This document shows, piece by piece, positions 51,804 through 62,705 of a stretch of 64,000 bases of DNA. Within the stretch, counting starts at the first letter, position 1. The number at the start of each line of letters is the position of its first letter. The DNA is taken from contig CM030366.1 in NCBI GenBank assembly GCA_017893485.1, forward strand, positions 50,155,065 through 50,219,064, written 5' to 3'. The DNA is from Hemerocallis citrina. Taxonomy: Eukaryota > Streptophyta > Magnoliopsida > Asparagales > Asphodelaceae. Below the pieces are notes generated by a model, which was given only the letters and a program-made list of their open reading frames with translations, was not told the DNA's origin and ran no database searches. Both the position numbers and the translations under genes were made by a program.

Positions 51804-53511
51804 TTTCACGCCTCGCTCCCCAAAAATACGGAATATGAATACATGACATTGGCCCAACGAATATCTAACGTCACCCATACGCTATTTATCCGATCAACTC
51901 AACAACATAATCAATAGAGAATAATTACACAGGCAATAATGATAATCTCATGAACAATAATACTTGGAATGAAGCAATTTGAAATATCTAAATACAATAA
52001 TAATCCAATATGTGGAAACAAATAATTGCAATATTCAGGTCAAAAGCCCACAATACAATGAGATAACAAAAGTTCAATAATTAAATCTTCATAACAAAAC
52101 AATAATTGATTAAGCGGCGATACTATCAATTCCTTCACCAGTGTTGTTCTCCCAATCTATCAGACAATTATCCATCAACAGCTGTAAACACTTCATCTTA
52201 AAAGATGAGAAAAATTGTCCTTAGAGCAAGTCATGGACAGCAAGTAGAGAAAGCAAGGAACAATGGAGTAATGATATAGCAATGAATTCAATGGATCAAT
52301 AGGAATCAATAACATGAGACAATAATCAATAATCAATATCATGATAATCGAATGCAATTGGTATAAACAATGATTCAATAATCGATAACAATGTACAATG
52401 GTTGATGTCAATAACACAGGCAATATTCGATATCAACGGAAATGATAAGGTACAATATGCAATGTCGATGTCGTGTGATCCTTAAGTCTATTTATCATTT
52501 TAATCCTAACTAATGCACGTACTACTGTGTCACATATGTTCCATACTACATGTTCGATGCATACAATCAATTTTGTTTAGACTCTAGTGGTACATTTTAT
52601 AGTTCATGTACTTGGGTCTTTACTGTAACAATGTTCCATCCATATGATAATTTATCCATAAGATGCTACAAGATCAGAAGATCACAAGATCACAAGATCA
52701 CAAGATCACAAGATCACAAGAAAATGATATATGGAACCATGGGTCTCTTATCCGAGTACAGTCCCTATATTGTCCACTACTAGAGTCAACCCTTAAACCA
52801 CGGTTTTTTAATTATTTTTTCGATGCAACAATACAATATGCAATCTAGAGACATTAGATGAACAATAGTAACAATAGGGAAATAATAGGATGATAACATG
52901 AAGTAGGACGATTAGAATGATGAAGATAACTCATTAGGATCATACAATGCAATATACACACTTCGATTCATGTAATACAATGATATAGGATTAATTAATC
53001 TACTAAAAACTGAAAAGTGAAATTTTGGACATTAAACACAACAGTAGTAAAATGATCATAACTTTTGCTACACAACTCGGAATTCAGAAATTCAAGATAT
53101 TCTGGAAACTAGAAAGATAAGGCTACAATTATTATTCAGAAAGAAATTAATTTTGAGATTATTTACTGAGTCGAAAATAGTAGACAACATAAAGCCAGCA
53201 AACAACATACAGGTTTTTGGGTATTTTTCATGAAATAATTTAATTAAACATGACATGTATCAATTCTACTAGTCGATAAACTTCATAATCAGCATGATGG
53301 TTATAAAAACATGATAAATAAAATTAAGAACACACACATACACTAATTTAACATCAACCAAACAACAATCGATCAATCCAACATGCAACCTAGCAATTAT
53401 TTCTACAATAGATTAATTGTATCGTGATTATATGAGTAACCCTATTATCAATTCTACATGAATGCATGAAAGATTCAATCTTTAGAGTCAACAAAGGCAC
53501 GAAGTCAAGAA
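51804..53511 (-). repeat. LTR C (gypsy), interrupted by copia element E
   Basis: On the minus strand it ends GGGGAGCGAGGCGTGAA and matches the 3' half of the solo LTR 26774-30564 in opposite orientation, up to GGCACGAAGTCAAGAA where E enters at 53512. It contains an 8-bp tandem repeat, GATCACAA (52671-52720). The remainder of C lies beyond E and D, outside the window. Confidence 0.75.
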
Positions 53512-54934
53512 TGTTGATTCTTGGTTTTGATGACTACAACACAGTACAAAGTTTGTCTATCACATATCTCTTGCAGAGTGTATCAAAGTCAATACCATAG
53601 TGAAATACACAATGGCAACACAATCTAATGAAGCTTTCAAGAGTAATTGATCAAGCTTCAAGATATCTAGACAAAGGCTCAAGCTCAAGACAAAAACTCA
53701 AGTTCAAGACAAGATTCTAAGTGCTTCAATTGTATTAAACAAAGTGTCTTGTAATATTGTAATTTTAATTCTTTGAGTCTTAAAAACTTGTAAAAGCCTT
53801 ATCACACACATACTCACACATACTTTAAATAATCTGAATGTTTTACAAAATCATAATGTCAAAACAAGTTTGAATAAGTTCAGCTGTATGAGTACTAGTC
53901 GACCACTCCTTGGAACCAATCGACTGTCATAGTACGAAACTGCCTGAACTCATACAAGCTCTGGCCAGTCGACTCATTATGGCAACCCAATCGACTATTC
54001 AAGCCGTTTCGACAGTTTTCTGAATTTAAAACTTGTTTTTCAAATTCAAATCTTTTTTACTGCCGTTTTATGGCAGTTGGGATTCTATCTCTCAACGTGC
54101 AAACATTTCTCAATGTCCAAACGTTTCTAACTCTATAAAAAGGATATAGAACTCATTTGGCAAAGGTTCCCAAAAAGTCCAAGCATTTTTAACTCTCAAG
54201 CCTTTTGTTTTTCAACAAGAACAACTGTTTCAAAAGCATACAATCTCTCTAAGACTTGGTTCTCTGAATTTCAGTCTAATATAACATTGATTTCAGTTTA
54301 GACTGAATTCAGAAGTTGACCTAATAGCCACTATACAAAAGCACTATCACATACAAGGCTATAGGTTGTTGTAAACTCAATTTTGTTGTTGTTTTCACTC
54401 TCGTGTTGTGAGAGTGGTCCTCTCGGTTGGAGAGTAGGACTCTTGGTTTTAGAGTCAATTTCACTCTAGGGTGTAGAGTGGGTTTGCTCTCTCTAGTGGT
54501 AAGAGAGGTCTACGGATTTGACATTTTTGTTGTCAAAGGCAGTAGAGTATTCTTGTATTTTTTTCAAGAATAATGAAAAATCTCAAGTGGGTTGCTTGGG
54601 GACTGGATGTAGGTCGGGAGGACCGAACCAGGATACATCGTTATGTTTGGCTGTGATTATCTCTCTGTGGTTGTATTATCTCAACTTGCAATTTCAATTT
54701 CTCTGAGTTTTATTTCAAAAACTTGCCTGGTAAGTCGACTGGTTTTCCGCTACAAGTCGTCTGATCAGACTTGTAACTTTTCAGTAAAATAATCTTCTTA
54801 TCTGATGCAACAATCGACTGTATATCTTTTTCAGTTGACTTAACAGTACGAAAAGTTCAAGTTCTTAATTATTTTTTATACAACACTATTCACCCCCCCT
54901 CTAGTGTTATTTGTCTTGCCTACAAGATCCAACA
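53512..54934 (+). repeat. 5' LTR of SIRE-like copia element E, 1423 bp
   Basis: Starts TGTTGATTCTTGGTTTTGAT and ends CTACAAGATCCAACA, followed by a Met-tRNA priming site. TATAAAAA at 54134-54141 is the likely TATA box. The opening and the TTGGTATCGGAGCC after it are typical of SIRE/Maximus elements. It carries several GTCGAC-centred motifs (53899, 53968, 54734). Confidence 0.82.
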
Positions 54935-54936
54935 CT

Positions 54937-54949
54937 TGGTATCGGAGCC
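54937..54949 (+). promoter_or_regulatory. Primer-binding site of element E
   Basis: TGGTATCGGAGCC, one mismatch from the initiator Met-tRNA complement, two bases after the LTR. Confidence 0.8.
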
Positions 54950-54961
54950 TGGTTGAGTGCA

Positions 54962-55279
54962 ATGGCATCTACTTCAAATGCAAGCCAATACTATGAAGGC
55001 CAATCCGCACAAAGGCCACCTCTATTCGATGGAACAAACTATAACTATTGGAAGTGTAGAATGAAGATCTACTTTCAGTCCATCAACTATGAGATTTGGA
55101 ACATGGTTGAGACAGAATTCACCGCTCCTACAATTCCCTATGCACAATGGAACGATGACATGAAGAGCAACATAATGGACAATGCAAAGGCGATGGATGC
55201 TTTATTCTGTGCACTTACCAAAGAGGAGTTCAATTGTGTGTCAATTGCAACAACAGTTCATCAAATTTGGCTCACACTC
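54962..55279 (+). pseudogene. Copia element E gag, N-terminus, cut by element D
   Basis: ATG at 54962, 12 bp after the priming site, gives MASTSNASQYYEGQ, then PPLFDGTNYNYWKCRMKIY, the copia gag opening (UBN2/DUF4219 type), VTIYDLW-like MVETEF and a HQIWLTL motif. 106 codons are open until element D begins at 55280. The rest of E is outside the window. Confidence 0.85.
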
Positions 55280-58200
55280 TGTAACACCCTACAAAATTGA
55301 AAATGACAATTTTACCCTCGGGTGTTATGCACGTGCATTTTGTACCATTATTGGTGATATACATAATGTATTTCGATAAGTATTTTGAATTCCGACTATT
55401 TATGCATTTTCCATATTCTTAAAATCCCATTTGAGTCAACTCAAATGCTAAATTTCAATCTTTGTGTTTTACGTTCTTTTTACGTATTATCGATACACGT
55501 GTCGATTTCAGGTATTCTACCGTTACGTGCAATATTTTCGATGAGTTTCAATTATTTATTTTTATGACATGTTTAAATTCATTTCACAAATAGGAATTCA
55601 CTTTTTGTCTGTTTTGATTGAAATACGTTTATACGAGTAGTGCACGTGTTTTGCAATGTACATATTAATTACGTTATTGGATGCGTATATTAAATATATT
55701 TTTCTTATATTGTATTCCGATTATTTTTAAATAGTTTTTCGGTCGATAAACTCAATTTTGCTTTTTTTGAGATTTTATAGGCGATGCACATGTTTTCTAT
55801 GTACGTACTGATTACGTATGAAATATGTATAAATTAATAAATATTTTTTTCTTATATTGTATTTTTATTATCTTTAACATTTTTCTGTTAAATAACGTCA
55901 AATTTCGTATTTTTAATGTTTTACGCGCAATGCACGTGTATCGGTGCACGTATTTGGGCGTGTCCTTTTTCAAAATAAATTTCATGAAATGTGTATCTAT
56001 TTTATTCGTGCATGAAAAGTATAATTTTAAGTAAATTTTTATATACATATTTCGTATATAAACACGCGTTTTAAATTAAATAAATAAATAAATTTGTAGT
56101 GTATGCAAAGCACGTGCACGTCCAAAGTGCACACTTAATTTGGGGGGAAAAAATCTGGCTGACATTTGGAGTGGAGGGGTGGGTGTTTCTAGGAGCTCTT
56201 ATTCTAGAAATTAATTTGAGTACAATTACAAATTCTTCAACCTTGGGTGGGTGTTTCTTAAATTCGTTCTAATATAGGAGTAGAAATTGCATGGTAGATA
56301 ATATATAATTTTATTCGTTAAATTTGAATTGGTATGATGAAAATTACATGCTAGTTGTTATAGAGATTGATTGCTAAATTATAATTAATGGGATAGATGT
56401 GAGTTGCTAAATTTATTGTCCAAAGTTTGTTATGATGATTGTTAGAATATTTGCATGCAAAAATATATGCCATTTGGTAGTTGTGATTGTATGATGCATG
56501 ATTAAAATAATAATTGAAATAATGCAAATATATGAAAAAAATGACTTTTGATACTAATGTGGCAAAGGAGTGAGGATCTAATCTCAATGATATTTATTTT
56601 GTGAGAACTTTATAAAGAAATTTTGATGAAAGACAACATTTTGTTTCGGGAAAAATTGATTATGTGTTCTAACACAATTTTGGGAAAAAACTAGTTTTAT
56701 CGGCCAAAAGAAAACTTTATAAAATTTTAAATATAATATACTATATTGAATTTTGATGAAACATGTTTTGAAAAGAAATCAAGTTTTGGATGAGTACAAA
56801 TCAATTGAAAGATTAAGTTTTAACAAACATCCTCTTGTGGAAAGTGGGTTGTCAAATTATAAAGAAATCATCGTTGCTTTTCAATATCGAAAATATATTT
56901 ATGATCCACTTTAACTGTAACCTGGTGCAATCGATAGTTGACCGAACTAGAGTTGACAGTCGACTGTCAAGTATTAAGTTTCAGATTTTTTTGTCAGCAG
57001 GACATTCGATTGTTACTGTCTTGATTTTTGGTTCTGGAGTTTCAATGTTTCGCAGGACAGTCGACTGACCCTTTGCCAACCGTCGACTGAACTGAATGTC
57101 TTGTTTTTGAGTTTCAAAGTTTCGCAGGACGGTCGACTGGACATTTTTCCACAGTCGTAAACAGGCATTTTGGTTCTTGAGTTTTGAGGTCTCGCAGAAC
57201 AACCGACTGGCCGCTTTTAACAGTCGACTGCCACTATCTTGGCTGATGAATTTTCCTGAGTTTGGATTTGATTTTTGACATGTGAAAGTTGAGTAAGATT
57301 AAATATGAGATTTTATGATTATTAATACTCGATTAAGATTACGTGATTTAAACACAATGTGATAAGAGATTAAATTGATAAAGAGGCTGAGTTGACTTAT
57401 ATCATGCTATGAGGTTATAAAAGAAATGTTTTGGGAAAGAATTTATGAATAAAAGAAATGAAAATATTATTTTGAGATTGAATATGGAATATTGTTGATC
57501 TCTTGAAAGAGATAGTTGTTGGAATCTAGAGGGTAGGCGAGACCCTAGTGACTGGCAGTTTTATTTATGATTTTTGGGAGCTAACCATTGAGGGTTGAGC
57601 ATCTCTTGAGAAGTAGCCAGGTAGGCTGACTGTCTCTTTTGTTTTGGTTTAAATCCGGTAGGGTAAGCTAGCTCTAAGTTGTGATGATTTTCTTTTAAAA
57701 CAAACAAAATTGTAATAATTAGATACATAGTGAAGATGTGATGAAAGTAAGAGAAAAACACAAGTCTGAGGGCCTCGAGTCTACGGTGTGAGAGTGATTC
57801 ATAGATTGCCTACTTGATGAGTCAAGTCTTGGCATGGACACTACTCCGGAATTATCGGGAACGTGGCGACGTTTGTGGGATGTTTCATTGACTACGGGTG
57901 GTGCCATGGTCCCTGACGGAGGCTGAATTGACCATAGGCTCTGCAAGATGCGTCATGTCATGACGTGGGATTCCCCTCTAGGTTGTCTGGACATGGGCTC
58001 ATAACTCATAAGACATCTAGGATACTTACCATAGTTACAGTAGTAGATTAAGTCATGGCGAGGGATTGATCCCTACAAGATGAAGAACGATTAAGGGCTT
58101 GCCCTCGAACCTATATAGTATGGGATGCATAGAATCTGAACAAGTGCGCATTAGTGTCATGTAATATTAAATAAATGCATTAAGGACTAAGTGCACAGTA

Positions 58201-58613
58201 CAACACGACATCAATAGGATAGTCCCTTTGTAGCTTTGTTTGTGATCAAGTTTGTGTTTACTAAAGTATTTAAGAATCATTATACTGCCTCGGCATAGCG
58301 ATGATGGCCATGTATAATATTTCATCGGTTGTAAGCAACTGACGTGCCCACAGTTTTACCTGCAGGACTTAGAGTTACAAGAAGATATAGAGATGATTTG
58401 ATGCTGATGATCATTTAAATGTTAAAGTTGTTACAGTTGTATATTTGTTATTGTTGTATTTTATTTATTCCACTGCTTGTTGATGTAAAAGTCTCTGATG
58501 TAATTATTGTTGAAATAAAAGTTTTAAATTCCTTGTAAAAATTGTACGAAATGAAGTGTAAAGATCCCGTGGAACTTCGAATTTCAGTCTGTTTTGGAAT
58601 TCAGGGTGTTACA
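55280..58613 (+). repeat. 5' LTR of element D, 3334 bp
   Basis: Starts TGTAACACCCTACAAAATTG and ends CAGGGTGTTACA. Contains a tandem array (56940-57240) of about 90-bp units each with CAGTCGACTG-type palindromes. Relative to the 3' LTR it lacks about 750 bp at 56178. Confidence 0.85.
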
Positions 58614-58616
58614 GAG

Positions 58617-58629
58617 TGGTATCATAGCC
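58617..58629 (+). promoter_or_regulatory. Primer-binding site of element D (variant)
   Basis: TGGTATCATAGCC, matching the initiator Met-tRNA 3' end except T for G at position 9, three bases after the LTR. Confidence 0.8.
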
Positions 58630-58769
58630 ACGCTTCATAAGTTGTACAAATTTATAAGGAACGAAACCCTAGAGTGGACATTAGGGTGTGAGTTCAGTTT
58701 ATAGAAATTAAATGTAAGCGATTTACATTTGTGTTGCCCTATATACTGATACTTTCTTTGGATGGCTGG

Positions 58770-58820
58770 AGTCATGAATGAAGGTTCAATAACTACTTGC
58801 ATTCAACTTCATTCATGATT
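58770..58820 (+). other. Stem-loop downstream of the priming site
   Basis: AGTCATGAATGAAG (58770-58783) pairs with CTTCATTCATGATT (58807-58820) in a 14-bp stem with one G-U pair and a ~23-base loop. Its position, 140 bases after the priming site in a non-coding element, suits an RNA packaging or dimerisation signal; inference. Confidence 0.5.
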
Positions 58821-58873
58821 CTCTCCTCGTATATATTGATGCGAGACTGTATGTGAGCACATTTTTCCTGAGT

Positions 58874-58925
58874 GTCAGAGTGGCGCAGTGGAAGCGTGGT
58901 GGTTTGAACCTACATTCATGATACC
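58874..58925 (+). pseudogene. Initiator-Met-tRNA-like sequence lacking the anticodon arm
   Basis: The first 29 bases (GTCAGAGTGGCGCAGTGG and on to GCGTGGTGG) match the 5' part of plant tRNA-iMet with two or three differences, including the A box. The next 23 bases (TTTGAACCT...CATGATACC) resemble its T-arm and acceptor end. The anticodon arm and variable region (about 23 bases) are missing. It cannot act as a tRNA. A tRNA-derived SINE head is an alternative. Confidence 0.55.
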
Positions 58926-59825
58926 TTACACGTGGATGCACTTCCCTCTCAAAATTTTCTTCGTGGATTTTTATCGTAGTATTTTTTCAACATTCAATAT
59001 ATTTTTCAGCTAAATATTTTCTTATAATATTAAATCAATTGGATATGTATTGTCTTTGTCTATCTTGCTTAGTCTTGATCTTTTGAAATTTGTTTTATCT
59101 CTCTTTCAGTCCTAAAATTTTGTCCTTCGTGTTTTTATGTCACTTTATGTTATCCGTTTACATTGCTTTACGTATTTCATTACTGCTTATTAAATTAATA
59201 TTGCAACTATTATTTTCTTTATTATTTCTATTTTATTTTGAACCTTGCTTATGAATTTTGCTTATGTATGTTCATGTTATACGATCTGATTTTGTGATAC
59301 TATATTCTTCCATTGCCTTATATTATCTTATATATTTCAGTATGCTTTTAACAAGATTAAAATATTTTACCTATATAAATATGACATCCCATTTTGTTTT
59401 ATTGTCTACATTCGATACTACTGTTATTGCACATTATTTGCTAATTTGTTTTGTTTATATTCAATTTTACTATTAATTGCTACTCATAAATTTTATAGTT
59501 TTACGCTTCTTCAATATAATACGTGCACTACATAATTATTATTTTCATTTGTAATTTTATCTAGTGCATATACTTTACACTATTTTCGTCCTAATGTTAT
59601 ATATCATTTTCATTACTGCAAATTTTGAATATCCTATATTTAAATTCTATCTATCTATTTTAGTATTTTTTTCGTTGTAATTTCCTGTTTTCATTTACAA
59701 CATTTCCATCCAATTTTATACCACTGATTTCAAACATAACACCATACTTTATTAAACACCCAATATCCCAATGTACATGGAAGATTGCATCTTTCTATTT
59801 CCCGTTTTCATGCAACCTGATGTCG

Positions 59826-59995
59826 AGAGGGTAAATCTGCAACTAGACGTCAATGGAGGCAAACTGCAACTGGACGTCGGGGAGGCAAAGTCTGCAACCG
59901 AATGTCCAGAAGGCAAACTGCAATCAGATGTTGTAGAGGCAATTTTTGCAACTTGATTTCAAGGAGACAAGCTTGCAATTGAATACCAACGAGGC
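59826..59995 (+). repeat. Degenerate ~30-bp tandem repeat in element D
   Basis: About six imperfect units of GAGGCAAACTGCAACTGGAC plus roughly ten more bases, such as 59847, 59878, 59907 and 59936. Two or three are in one open frame (GGKLQLDV). Function unknown. Confidence 0.6.
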
Positions 59996-61159
59996 AAACC
60001 TACACCAGAAGGGGATTTTTCTACTTAGATAACCCCTACTCTGTTTTCTATAAATATTTACTAACCCCTATTCTATTTTTGTACTAGCTTATACTATTTC
60101 ATAATATTTTACAACCTAACATTGTGTTATTTAAACTGATTCCTATATCTATCCTACTCGTGTATTTACTACTTAATCTCAACTATCTTGTCGTCTTCCT
60201 CTTTATTTTGAATATTTTCATGAGTAACTATTTCATACCACTTTATTGTGTTTTGATAATAACTTATCCTAGATTTGGTGTCTACTCACCTCACAAAAAA
60301 ATTGGTATTTATATTTTTTCATCGATTCGTAAGTTATTTCTATATGATTAATTTTCGCATTATTTCAATTATATGTTACTAATTTTACAACTGTGATATC
60401 TTGTTTTCTCCTACAAACTACTTATAATTTTCATATCATAATATTGTTTGTTTCACCCTTATAGTTTTGATGCCTATGTACATATATAATTTTGTATATT
60501 GTTTTCCTGCTCTACTTGACAATTTGGAAGTATTTTGATGTATGTTTTCTGTATCTTTAATTTTCAAATCGTATGTATAATTATTATAGTTACCTTACAA
60601 ATTATTTTATGATATTAATTGGTATACCAAATTATTTTTATGTTGCCTATACTCTTGACTATATTTCATTCTCATTTATTTTTCAAACTCTTATTCAACA
60701 GTTTTCTTTTAAATTGCTGATTTTTGTCATATAGTACCAATTTGGTTTACGATTTTCTACCGCTTATTACTTCGATGAATCTTTACTACTAAACATATTT
60801 ATAAATTATCTATTGATTATGTTTCCCTTTATTGCACTGTTTTCCGAGCTATTCTACAAATTAATGACCCAATTTATTTTTCCTTTTATGTGAATGCTTT
60901 AACTAAAATTATTTTGTATGAAAATTTCTCTCAATCTTTCATATCTTTTGTCACATTTATTTTCTTATGTTTTATTGTTCCGTTCTTATGAATTTTGATA
61001 CTTATAGTTTTCTTATATGTAGAGTTTGTCTTATTGCATATTTTATACTATAGATATTTTCTTGATATTTACAGTTTTCTATATACAATAATGATATTTT
61101 ATTTGGTGGGCACAAAATACAACCTTTACCCTAGCAAGTTCCGAGGACGGAAATATTCT

Positions 61160-61172
61160 AAGGGGAAAAGAG
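61160..61172 (+). promoter_or_regulatory. Polypurine tract of element D
   Basis: AAGGGGAAAAGAG directly abuts the 3' LTR TGTAACACC, preceded by CCGAGGACGGAAATATTCT. Confidence 0.85.
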
Positions 61173-62290
61173 TGTAACACCCCACAAAATTGGAAATGAC
61201 AATTTTACTCTCGGGTGTTACACACGTGCATTTTGTACCATTATTGGTGATATCCATAACGCATTTCGATAAGTATTTTGAATTCCAACTATTTATACAT
61301 TTCCCGTATTCTTAAAATCCCATTTGAGTCAACTCAAATGCTAAATTTCAATCTTTGTGTTTTACGTTCTTTTTACGTATTATCAATACATGTGTCGATT
61401 TCAGATATTCTACCGTTACGTGCAATGTTTTCGATGGGTTTCAATTATTTATTTTTATGACATGTTTAAATTCGTTTTACAAATAGGAATTCACTTTTTA
61501 TCTGTTTTGATTGAAATACGTTTATACGAGTAGTGCACGTGTTTTGCAATGTGCATATTAATTACGTTATTGGATGCGTATATTAAATATATTTTTCTTA
61601 TATTTTATTCCAATTATTTGTAAATAATTTTTTGGTCGATAAAATCAATTTTGTATTTTTGAGCTTTTACGGGCGATGCACGTGTTTTCTACGTACGTAC
61701 TGATTACATATAAAATATGTATAAATTAATAAATATTTTTTTATATTATATTTTTATTATCTTTAATATTTTTCTGTTAAATAAACGTCGAATTTCGTAT
61801 TTTTAATGTTTTACGTGCAACTCACGTGTATCGGTGCACGTATTTGGGCGTGTCCTTTTTCAAAATAAATTTCATGAAATATGTGTCTATTTTATTCGTG
61901 CATGAAAAGTATAATTTTAAGTAAATTTTTCTATACATATTTCATATATAAACACACGTTTTAAATTAAATAAATAAATTAATTTGTAGTGTATGCGAAG
62001 CACGTGCACGTGCAAAGTGCACACTTAATTTGGGGGGGGGGGGGGGAATCCGGCTGACATTTGGAGTGGAGGGAAAGTGTAAAACTTTTGAAATTGTGTT
62101 AATAGAATTAATGGGTTAGGGGACAATTAGTTAGTGTAACTACCCACTAATTAAACCTATATTAATACCCCTATCCCTACACCACTCTCCTCATCCCTTT
62201 CTCTTCTTCTCCATTTTCATTTCAGAAAGCCACCACACATAATCCAGCATTCCACCTTGCCTTCACCATCACACAATCTCAATTGTATCA

Positions 62291-62325
<35 letters not shown>

Positions 62326-62625
62326 TATCTAATAGTCCAATCCCCCTTCACATCACATTTCTATCCTTCTTTCTCTTTCGCTGTTTCCATTCCGAAAAGC
62401 AAAGCCAGCAAACAAATCAAACAATCCAGCAAGCTTTACTCTTCTCCATCATACAATTGATATATATGTATATATATACACCATACGATCCAATCACCTT
62501 TTCACCATTTCTCCTTTCCCCTCCCTGTTCATTCCGAAACCAAGAGCCATCCAATCCAAGCTAGCCCACTGTGTACTCCAACCTACTCCTCCACCTAATA
62601 CACATACATATGTTAACCTATTTTA

Positions 62626-62705
<80 letters not shown>

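Larger units (their letters stand above)
58614..61172 (+). other. Non-coding internal region of element D
   Basis: T-rich sequence with only short random frames. Notable parts: a stem-loop at 58770-58820, a tRNA-like piece at 58874-58925, and a degenerate tandem repeat at 59826-59995. The stretch 60010-61130 shows nothing recognisable. Confidence 0.7.

Noticed and set aside
52671..52720. GATCACAA tandem repeat considered as a regulatory array
   Set aside because: Only five units inside a dead LTR and absent from the related LTR at 26774-30564; ordinary minisatellite slippage.
62630..62702. TA-repeat region considered as a replication or promoter feature
   Set aside because: Simple TA microsatellite within the D 3' LTR with no supporting structure.
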